DNA of 64,000 nt. Origin: Shewanella sairae. Its GTDB lineage: Bacteria; Pseudomonadota; Gammaproteobacteria; Enterobacterales; Shewanellaceae. The DNA lies in assembly GCF_023283535.1 (NCBI RefSeq), contig NZ_JAKILT010000001.1:1-64000 (forward strand), written 5' to 3'. Positions 8,457 to 15,720 of the stretch are shown here, piece after piece (the first letter of the stretch is position 1; each line of letters begins with the position of its first letter). A model generated the notes under the pieces. It was not told where the DNA came from, made no database searches, and saw only the letters and a program-made list of their open reading frames with translations. The position numbers and the translations under genes were made by a program.

Positions 8457-8489
8457 AAAAAAAGCGAGAAGATACACTTCTCGCTTTTT
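8457..8489 (-). terminator. Terminator after undA
   Basis: AAAAAAAGCGAGAAG / CTTCTCGCTTTTT stem-loop, about 47 nt past the undA stop on the minus strand, with T-runs on both strands. It insulates omcA1 from undA. The rest of 8252-8456 is A/T-rich and shows no gene that I can support. Confidence 0.85.
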
Positions 8490-8536
8490 GAACTTTTAGA
8501 CAGCATTAAGCGGTATAAATAATCGAGTTATGGAGA

Positions 8537-10891
8537 CTATTTATATTGAGTTGGGTGCACTTCATCTACCCCGAAAGATTTACCTTCAGCGTGACAAGTT
8601 GCACAACTTTCGCTGCCAGTATAACTACCTAATGGTGCGCCAAATACACCGCCATTTGACTCAACATGCGCAGCAAAACTGTCTTTGGTGTGGCATGAAC
8701 CGCATGCGGCTGCAATTGGTGAGTATTCAAGAATGTCATCACTGCCATTTTCACCTTGGTTTAATACTGCGGGTAAGCTAGCGGTATTTTCCAATGCTAA
8801 TTGGCCTTTTTCATGACAAGAGGCGCAGTCACCATAGTGCTTAGTAAAGGTGATGCTTTCATTACGATTACTATTTACTTTGGTACGCTTATTGGCATGT
8901 AAGGTATGGATCATCACTTTATAATCAAGTGAGTTTTCTAGACCAACTCGGCTGCCTTTAAAGGCACCATCTGCGACCGCGTGCAGTGCTTGACCTTTGT
9001 GACAAGATACACAGCTACCATCAGTTAATGATAAAGGTTGCTCTTTACTATCTGGCATATGGCATGAGCCGCAAGAAGTTCGTTGGTGGAACGATAAATC
9101 AATTGCTTCATCGTGACAGGCTTGGCATGCACTTTCAGATGCGCTATTAAAGCGCACTGTAGCAACTTCTCCAATCGCCGCAAAAGCTGCGGCGTCAGTA
9201 GTTACTGTGGCAGTGATGTGATCTTCAGAGCAAGCAATTGCCGCTTGAGTATCGCGAGAGGCACAAATAGCTAAGTGACTCATTAATGCGCCAGTTGTAA
9301 ATTCAAGTCCATCTAGCTGTACCGTGTATTGATAACCATCGTTGCTAGGCTCTATGGTGATTTCTCCGGCTGCAATGGCGGTGCTATCGGCTAGGTTGAT
9401 CATTTTGTGAGTTGCTGTCAAATCGCCTCGAGTCATTTTCCATACGTCAGCAAAGTCATTGTGCTGGTTTTCTACCACTTGAATATTAAGCGCACTAATT
9501 GCTTCATCTTCGTGTGGTGCTAAAGCGCCTTGTCCCTGGTAACTGACGTTAAAGCTTAATGTTTGTGTGTCTACATCCAATACACCGTTAGAAACAGAGA
9601 ACTCATAAGCTTCCTTAGCAGAGGTAAGCGTTAGCTCTTTGTTTAAGTGATACTTGGCTGCGCCCATAGGGTTGCTTTCATCAGCGTGGCATGCTGCGCA
9701 GTCGCGTTCAGCATATTGGGGAAACTGCTCCGAGTGGAACAGGCCACGCGAAGTGCCGTCCCATTCTGGTGCGGCAAACTTTTCATGACAGCTTAGGCAA
9801 GCTTCTTGACGATGGAAGTGGAAATTATCAGCTTGAGCTGGGGCCGTTTCACCTTCAATATGACAAGACTGGCAACTTTTGCTGTCAGCAGGGAAGGTGG
9901 CATCACTGTAATCATGTGCTTTACCACCATAGCCAATCATAAAGTAATCGCCTTTATGTATTTGGTGCAGCATAGAGCCAAAGTCGATAGTGGCACCTGT
10001 TTCTGGATCGCCAGAGTACGTGGTATGGCAAACGACACAGTTTTCGATCTCGATACGCTTACCGCCGTGTAATGACAATTTTGGCGCCCAAGCATGCTCA
10101 TAGTCGTCATTGTGACAACGTATGCAAGATTCCTGTAGTTCAACTAAGTTACGTGTTTCATCCGCTTCAGCTGCTCTATCTAAAGCAGGGATAAAGTCGT
10201 AGTGAGTGTTGATTAAGGTTGCGTTAGAGACCACATTTGTTGGCTTTAGCTCAAGGGTAACTCTGTGAGTTAGCTCGCTGTTGAATTCGGTGTCTAAACC
10301 TTCAATTTGCTCATATTCATTAAGTGACTTAGAAAATGTATAGCGGTATTCACCATGGCTTAATACCTCAATACAGGCTGTTTTACAGCTGGTTTCGATA
10401 TTTGCTTGAATTTGTGGACCTTGGTGCTTATCCCAGCCTTCAGGTAATGCTTGTCCGTCAGCGATATCGCCAGGCTGTTTGATGCTATTGATATAGCTAG
10501 TCCACTGGCTGGACTTAACGCCTTTATACTGCTCTGCTTCTGGCTCTGGTGAATCATGGCCCGGCAAAGGTCTATCGCGTTTTTGTAATACATCAAGCTT
10601 AGCAATACCAACACCGAGGGCGTTAATATCTTCGAAAGACTCTAGGCCTGATACTGCAACACCATTAGCGGTGAGTAGTTCAAAGTCGACACTGACTGTG
10701 CCCTCGGTAACATTGGCGTGCAATATATTAGCTTTAAGGCTGGTAGCCTGCTGAATGTCGATGCCAATATTGCCATCATTACCGTCATCGCCATCTTTGC
10801 CATCACTGCCACAACCAACAAGTGCCACTGAGAGCAGACTTATTCCAATGGCTGATTTGACAGCATGTTTAATATTATTTTGCTTCATCAT
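8537..10891 (-). CDS. undA: UndA-type undecaheme outer-membrane lipoprotein cytochrome
   Basis: This 784-aa surface cytochrome is of the OmcA/MtrC family but has 11 CXXCH sites, five in the first heme domain (CIRCH, CVVCH, CQSCH, CLSCH, CAACH) and six in the second (CQACH, CGSCH, CVSCH, CASCH, CGSCH, CATCH). Eleven hemes is the hallmark of UndA, an extracellular iron reductase that replaces or accompanies OmcA in several Shewanella. The start is the first ATG of ATGATG at 10891 with AGGGA upstream. The lipobox ends LVGC (Cys27), followed by a GKDGDDGNDG linker. The domain I cysteines are CKTAC (CX3C), and domain III has a CX10C pair rather than the CX8C of MtrC. It has its own upstream CRP-like site and its own terminator. 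It could also be named as a generic OmcA/MtrC decaheme relative. Confidence 0.88.
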   Translation of the reverse strand: MMKQNNIKHAVKSAIGISLLSVALVGCGSDGKDGDDGNDGNIGIDIQQATSLKANILHANVTEGTVSVDFELLTANGVAVSGLESFEDINALGVGIAKLDVLQKRDRPLPGHDSPEPEAEQYKGVKSSQWTSYINSIKQPGDIADGQALPEGWDKHQGPQIQANIETSCKTACIEVLSHGEYRYTFSKSLNEYEQIEGLDTEFNSELTHRVTLELKPTNVVSNATLINTHYDFIPALDRAAEADETRNLVELQESCIRCHNDDYEHAWAPKLSLHGGKRIEIENCVVCHTTYSGDPETGATIDFGSMLHQIHKGDYFMIGYGGKAHDYSDATFPADSKSCQSCHIEGETAPAQADNFHFHRQEACLSCHEKFAAPEWDGTSRGLFHSEQFPQYAERDCAACHADESNPMGAAKYHLNKELTLTSAKEAYEFSVSNGVLDVDTQTLSFNVSYQGQGALAPHEDEAISALNIQVVENQHNDFADVWKMTRGDLTATHKMINLADSTAIAAGEITIEPSNDGYQYTVQLDGLEFTTGALMSHLAICASRDTQAAIACSEDHITATVTTDAAAFAAIGEVATVRFNSASESACQACHDEAIDLSFHQRTSCGSCHMPDSKEQPLSLTDGSCVSCHKGQALHAVADGAFKGSRVGLENSLDYKVMIHTLHANKRTKVNSNRNESITFTKHYGDCASCHEKGQLALENTASLPAVLNQGENGSDDILEYSPIAAACGSCHTKDSFAAHVESNGGVFGAPLGSYTGSESCATCHAEGKSFGVDEVHPTQYK

Positions 10892-11004
10892 TTTTCCCTG
10901 CATAGGTTAGCTGCTATAAGATTTTTATCTTTATTTAGCAGGAGGATTACCTCAGTCAGATCTTATCCAAAAGAGCGAGTCCCTTATAAGGGCAAACAAT
11001 TAAA

Positions 11005-11020
11005 TGTGAACTAAGTCATT
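11005..11020 (-). promoter_or_regulatory. CRP-like site upstream of undA
   Basis: TGTGA-ACTAAG-TCATT matches 8 of 10 consensus bases. It lies about 115-130 nt upstream of the undA start, suggesting that undA is controlled by CRP like its neighbours. Confidence 0.5.
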
Positions 11021-11167
11021 GGCTTAACTTCGGGATGTTAATTTATGTTAATTGCACATTTATTCAGTTACTTAAGAGGAGGAGTCGAGTGGTTTTAAGT
11101 TAGGGTTAATATTTGGCCATTCAAACTTAAATTAGGCTTAAGTAATAAAGTTTATTTGGTGGTAAAT

Positions 11168-11181
11168 TTGACATAAGTCAA
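11168..11181 (-). promoter_or_regulatory. TTGAC-N4-GTCAA inverted repeat upstream of undA
   Basis: A perfect 14-bp palindrome, TTGACATAAGTCAA. It has the geometry of an FNR/EtrA site (TTGAT-N4-ATCAA) with C/G at the inner positions, intermediate between FNR and CRP half-sites. It is about 280 nt from the undA start, rather far, so a role is uncertain. Confidence 0.35.
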
Positions 11182-11351
11182 AGCAGTAATGATGTTTTAG
11201 GCTGTCAATTTAACCTAATGATTACATTGTAAATAGTGGATCGTTGCTTAATAGATCTATTGCGGTTTCTATTTGGTAACACTTTGTTGGGCAGGGTGTT
11301 AACTTGCAATCCATTTCTGGCTTTTTAACGTTTGTTCTTTATCGGTTAGGC

Positions 11352-11379
11352 AATAAAAAAGAGGCCGAAGCCTCTTTTA
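11352..11379 (-). terminator. Terminator after omcA2
   Basis: AAAAAAGAGGC / GCCTCTTTTA stem with a CGAA loop, about 46 nt past the omcA2 stop on the minus strand. It ends the mtrDEF-omcA2 unit. The rest of the 11021-11351 gap is A/T-rich without a supportable gene. Confidence 0.8.
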
Positions 11380-11424
11380 GTCGCAGTAACCGACTGCCTT
11401 TACAGCATGTGTTAATTATCGCTT

Positions 11425-13569
11425 TTAGTTACCGTGGATCTCCATTAACTGCATGGGACTATGGCAAGTTGAACAAGCTTCAGCTGCTCGAGTGTTAACG
11501 TCATCTGCACTCATACCATCCAAAATACCGCCGTTGGCTGTAATATGGTTAGCACCAGAATCACTCAGGTATTTTTGGTGACAACTTAAACACGTGCCAG
11601 CATCTGAAGATACCCAAATATCAGCGCCAGTTTCTTTATCACCATAACGCCATACGCGATCACTTGCTCGACCCAGTTGAATGCCGTCAGGCGTATGGCA
11701 AGTTGAGCAGTCCGTTTTCAGAACTGTGCCTGATTGTACTCCTGCATACTTTAGGTAATGACCATCCGCTTCGTGCGCTTTAAAGGCGTAACTTGTTGGC
11801 TTTTTACCACCAGGATAGCTGTCATCTGTTTTGGTGGTTTTGTCTGAGGTATGGCATGTCTGGCAGTTATAACCATTGTTGTAATGATAGTTTTCTTGAT
11901 TGTGGCAACTTTGGCACTTAGCTGCATCAATAATTGAACGGCGCATAGCTGCTTGCATAGTGTCATTCATTCCACTACCTGACCAAACAAAACGATAAGG
12001 TGCTTCTTTAACTGCTACCGAACGCGTTGAGTCTGAGCAAGCAGTCATTGCTATTTCGTCAACAGCGTAACCACCATTGTTGAAACAGACTTCGATAGTT
12101 GACCAGAGTTCAAAGGTTTTACCGGTTGCATCCGTTGGCATGTCAAAAGTATCGGCGACAATAGTGAAAGTTTTGCTCGTCGCGTCATAAGTACCATCTT
12201 CGAGCTTAAAACGGCGATTGCTGTATGATGCATCCGAGTATGAAGGGAAGTCTTTATCGGTGTCCCAGGCAACAATGACTCTGGTGCTTTGTTTTATAAA
12301 CCCTGCGTCAACGGCGGCACCATCGGCATCGGTTACCTGTACGTCAAATTGCAGATCCCCCATGGCATCTAGACCAATATTACTAAAGGTAACCCCCATC
12401 GCTTCGGCTTCAACATACGCTTTAAGTACATCACCGTGGCGTTTCTCTGCGCTACCCGTGCCAGGATAAGTATCGGTTGAGTTATGGCAAGCGACACAAT
12501 TAGTGCTGCTATGGGATTGAGATGGTTTTTCTGTATGGCAACTTACGCAAGCAGTGTTGCTTAAATCAGCTTTAAATAGATCGGCATTGGCAGGGGCACC
12601 ATCGCCTTCAACGTGGCATGATGAACAATCTGCGGCAGGTTTTTGCGGATACATGACTTTACCGTAGTCATGCACACTGCCGCCGTATCCCACAATTTTA
12701 TATGGCGCAGGCACCATACCATCTGGAGTGCTGGTTTCACGGTCCTGACCTTTATGTATCGCATGGATCATGTAAGTATAATCAACGCTATTGCCACTTT
12801 CTGGATCGCCAGAAGTCGATGTGTGGCAACTGGCACAATTTTCCAATGCAATACGGCGACCGCCATGAAGCGCTAAACTTTCAGGTTGGTGACAAGTGTA
12901 ACAAGCGGCAATACTTACTACATTGCGGGTTTGAATATCCGTAGTCGCACCGGAAGAGGGTTGCCAATCATGGTGGGCATTTGCGGTCGCTTGTGGCAGT
13001 TTTAGCTCTAATGTGGCTCTATGGGTATTGTCTTCACCATAAGTGATGGTTAACGGCTCAGTTACGTCGGCAATATTTTGTTGAAAAGTATAGCTGTAAC
13101 TGCCATCTCCGTTATCGACAAGGCATTCTTCACAGTTACTTGCCGCTTCAACATTAGCTTGATACTGAGGAGAAGGGGTGAGATCACTGGTATCATTTGG
13201 TGGCGTGCCTGGCTCTTTAAGCTCATTGATATAGGCCTGCCATTGATAACCTCTGTCTACCTCTGCGTCACCAACGGTTTCGGTGACTTTGGCTAATTGG
13301 GCGATACCAAAGCGCAGATCATAATCTTTAGTTAACCCAAGGACTGCAACGCCGTTGGCGTTTTCAAGTTCGAAGTTAACCATCACCACACCATCAGTCA
13401 CAGTGGCTTGTGTAAACTGGGCTTGAACACTGCTGACTGAGTCAATATTGACACCGACAACGCCATCAGCGCCATCGGCTCCATCATTGCCATCACTACA
13501 ACCAAAAAGTAGTGCTGAAGCGGTGAGCGCAATCAAACTCAGTTTTAACTGTTTCGTTTTTATATCCAT
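11425..13569 (-). CDS. omcA: Second OmcA-type outer-membrane decaheme lipoprotein (omcA2)
   Basis: This 714-aa paralogue of omcA1 has ten CXXCH sites: CYTCH, CASCH, CSSCH, CVSCH, CVACH, then CQSCH, CQTCH, CSTCH, CLSCH and CSTCH. The chosen start MDIKTKQLKLSL gives a lipoprotein signal ending LFGC (Cys24). Several ATGs further upstream (to 13638) lack a clear ribosome site and would add a basic extension. The first heme domain is nearly the same as in omcA1, while domain III differs strongly and domain IV, including GHYLKYAGVQSGTVLKTDC, is the one that, from memory, most resembles MR-1 OmcA. It has the CEEC pair in domain I and a CX15C pair in domain III. It follows mtrF by 113 nt with a hairpin between, so it likely belongs to the mtrDEF transcript, unlike undA and omcA1. 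Confidence 0.9.
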   Translation of the reverse strand: MDIKTKQLKLSLIALTASALLFGCSDGNDGADGADGVVGVNIDSVSSVQAQFTQATVTDGVVMVNFELENANGVAVLGLTKDYDLRFGIAQLAKVTETVGDAEVDRGYQWQAYINELKEPGTPPNDTSDLTPSPQYQANVEAASNCEECLVDNGDGSYSYTFQQNIADVTEPLTITYGEDNTHRATLELKLPQATANAHHDWQPSSGATTDIQTRNVVSIAACYTCHQPESLALHGGRRIALENCASCHTSTSGDPESGNSVDYTYMIHAIHKGQDRETSTPDGMVPAPYKIVGYGGSVHDYGKVMYPQKPAADCSSCHVEGDGAPANADLFKADLSNTACVSCHTEKPSQSHSSTNCVACHNSTDTYPGTGSAEKRHGDVLKAYVEAEAMGVTFSNIGLDAMGDLQFDVQVTDADGAAVDAGFIKQSTRVIVAWDTDKDFPSYSDASYSNRRFKLEDGTYDATSKTFTIVADTFDMPTDATGKTFELWSTIEVCFNNGGYAVDEIAMTACSDSTRSVAVKEAPYRFVWSGSGMNDTMQAAMRRSIIDAAKCQSCHNQENYHYNNGYNCQTCHTSDKTTKTDDSYPGGKKPTSYAFKAHEADGHYLKYAGVQSGTVLKTDCSTCHTPDGIQLGRASDRVWRYGDKETGADIWVSSDAGTCLSCHQKYLSDSGANHITANGGILDGMSADDVNTRAAEACSTCHSPMQLMEIHGN

Positions 13570-13650
13570 AATTTTGCGTTCCATTGTTTTTGCGCGTGCG
13601 TTTCTGCTCGCGTTTTGCATCACAAATTTGTTGTTCATTTAAAAGAAAGC

Positions 13651-13674
13651 GGCCTAGTGCAGTTTGCCTAGGCC
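13651..13674 (-). terminator. Partial terminator between mtrF and omcA2
   Basis: GGCCTAG / CTAGGCC with a 10-nt loop, starting 9 nt past the mtrF stop. On the minus strand it is followed by GCTTTCTTTT, an imperfect U-tract. It could cut omcA2 expression relative to mtrDEF by partial readthrough. Confidence 0.5.
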
Positions 13675-13682
13675 TTTTATTG

Positions 13683-15647
13683 TTATTGTATTGGGTGGAC
13701 TTTTAGCACATCAGCTGTTGCACCTTGCCCGTGGCACGTCGCACAGCTTTCGGTGCCGGCCGTTGCATCAGCTTCGGTGCCTTTAAATACGCCGCCTTGC
13801 TGGGTCATATGCGCGATTGCGGAATCGCTAAGGTGACAGGTGCTACATATTGCTGAGGTCGTGCTAGTAAAGGTGTTATCATTAAAGGCTAATGGCTGCA
13901 CGGCACTGTTAAGTGGAAGCGCTGCAGTCAATACGCCTGAATCGTCAGTGGTATGACATTGAGCACAATTACCGATATTGCCCGGATAATTGATGTCAGG
14001 GTAACTCTCTCTTGAACCTGCATGTAGAGTATGAACTAGGTGTTTATAATCCGCTGTAGATGCAGCTGGGTTTGCTGCTGTTGCCTCTGCAAGCATATTC
14101 GGATTATGGCACAGCTGACATTGCTGCTCGAGATCATTACGTGAACCATGATAATTAAGTTGCTGATCACCATGACAGCTGCCACAGGTCTCATTAGTGA
14201 CGACAACGCGGCGTCCTTGCTCTGTTATGCTTGTGGCACTATAAAACTGGTAGCTCGATTTGATTGTGGTGGTTACATCGGTATCTGCGCAGTTGGCAAG
14301 CATGGTGTCATTGCTACATAACTTACCTTGAAGAGCGAGTGTACCTTTATCATTTGCAGGTTCATCACTTAATGTGAGGCCTGCAATTTGATAATGATAA
14401 ACGCTGTTACTGCCTGATATTGGCTCAACATCTTGTAGCTTTATCGATTTGGCGCTGCGGGTGGTGTAATCAACACTGATCCCAAAGTTGGCATACACAC
14501 GTAGATCATCAATAAAATCAAGCTTGTCAGCGCTATCACTATAAACTTCATTAGTCGCAGGGTTTGATAGCCTTACTGAAAAATCAACGGTATCACCATT
14601 AAGCTTAGCGCTAACCACTTCAACATTAAATTGACCTAACACTGCATCGGTATCAGCTTGACTGTGTGCGCTCATGGTCCAATCTGGATTATGACAAGCG
14701 ACACAGTTGCTGTTATCAACTTGTGCTGGGTGACCTTGGCCACTAGGGAAGTCGATATTGGTATGGCAGCTTCCACAAGCTTCCATAGTTGGCACGCGCG
14801 CCCAGTTCATATTTTCGGTTAATGTTTCATCGGCAACGTGACACGTTTGGCAATCTGCAAGTGATACAGGAAAGCCGGTAAGGTGCTTGCTATGCACCAT
14901 AGGTGCGAACACATTACCTGGGTTACTCACTTTGTCGACGTTATGACAGGTCACACAGGTTTCAACTTCATTATATTTACTGCCGTGGAATGCGAGATCG
15001 TTATGGCAGGTATTACAGGTTCCCATATCTATGAGGTTGCGGGTATAAGCGGGTTCGCTGCCCTGATCTTGCCAGTCATAATGTTGGTTAGTGATAGGTA
15101 AGTCGGTGCCATCTGGCAGACTGTCGCCACCGATCTTTATTACAATGCGTTGGGTCGCACCGGGCATAAAGGCAATATTGTTCATGCCATTAAAGGTACC
15201 ACTAAAGGTATAGCTATATTGACCGTTTTTGTGATCAACAAATTCACCGTCGCAGCTGCTATTACAGGATTCAGAGGTAAAGTACTGCCACTGGCTAGCA
15301 TTGCCTGCATTGGTAAAACCTTGAGGTAATAATTGCGCAGCAAGATAGGTGGCTGATGGCACGCCGACCACTGGTTCATCGGTTTCGTTGCTAACGCGAT
15401 AATTTACTGTGGCGACACCGGAATCGAACGAAACGTCTTTGACGCTAATGTTAAGCGTACTAATCTCGCTAGCAGGCGGACCGCCTGGTTCCCCTGGGGT
15501 TCCTGGACTGCCGTCGTCTACGCTACAGGCCGCTAATGTACTCATAAGTAGCACTGAAATTAAGGCTCTTGTTATGTCGATAGCCTTTAATTTTTTTGCG
15601 ATTGATTGTTTGTACTTTGGGCTGAAACCCATCAATTCAATGTTCAA
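13683..15647 (-). CDS. mtrF: MtrF, outer-membrane decaheme lipoprotein cytochrome
   Basis: This 654-aa MtrC paralogue is the surface cytochrome of the MtrDEF conduit. Ten CXXCH sites: CNTCH, CVTCH, CQTCH, CGSCH, CVACH, then CGSCH, CQLCH, CAQCH, CSTCH and CATCH. The lipobox is LAAC (Cys41) followed by a GSPGTPGEPGGPP linker. Domain III has the CX8C pair (C-SNDTMLAN-C) shared with MtrC, and domain I a CX3C pair. The start appears to be TTG at 15647, because GAGGA lies seven bases upstream of it, whereas the next in-frame ATG (15632) has no ribosome site. The C-terminus ADVLKVHPIQ fits MtrF. The gap to mtrE is 73 nt with no terminator, so it is in the mtrDEF operon. Confidence 0.94.
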   Translation of the reverse strand: MNIELMGFSPKYKQSIAKKLKAIDITRALISVLLMSTLAACSVDDGSPGTPGEPGGPPASEISTLNISVKDVSFDSGVATVNYRVSNETDEPVVGVPSATYLAAQLLPQGFTNAGNASQWQYFTSESCNSSCDGEFVDHKNGQYSYTFSGTFNGMNNIAFMPGATQRIVIKIGGDSLPDGTDLPITNQHYDWQDQGSEPAYTRNLIDMGTCNTCHNDLAFHGSKYNEVETCVTCHNVDKVSNPGNVFAPMVHSKHLTGFPVSLADCQTCHVADETLTENMNWARVPTMEACGSCHTNIDFPSGQGHPAQVDNSNCVACHNPDWTMSAHSQADTDAVLGQFNVEVVSAKLNGDTVDFSVRLSNPATNEVYSDSADKLDFIDDLRVYANFGISVDYTTRSAKSIKLQDVEPISGSNSVYHYQIAGLTLSDEPANDKGTLALQGKLCSNDTMLANCADTDVTTTIKSSYQFYSATSITEQGRRVVVTNETCGSCHGDQQLNYHGSRNDLEQQCQLCHNPNMLAEATAANPAASTADYKHLVHTLHAGSRESYPDINYPGNIGNCAQCHTTDDSGVLTAALPLNSAVQPLAFNDNTFTSTTSAICSTCHLSDSAIAHMTQQGGVFKGTEADATAGTESCATCHGQGATADVLKVHPIQ

Positions 15648-15720
15648 TTTGATATCCTCAATTCCCTTTAATTGGTATGACTCGCCGTGACTTTAATTAC
15701 AAGTCCGTTAATGGTTTAGG

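Noticed and set aside
8530..8781. 83-codon plus-strand frame over the end of undA
   Set aside because: It overlaps the C-terminal heme codons of undA in antisense; its composition mirrors CXXCH codons and no ribosome site supports it.
11304..11498. 64-codon plus-strand frame between undA and omcA2
   Set aside because: It runs through the omcA2 terminator and into the omcA2 end in antisense; no conserved features.
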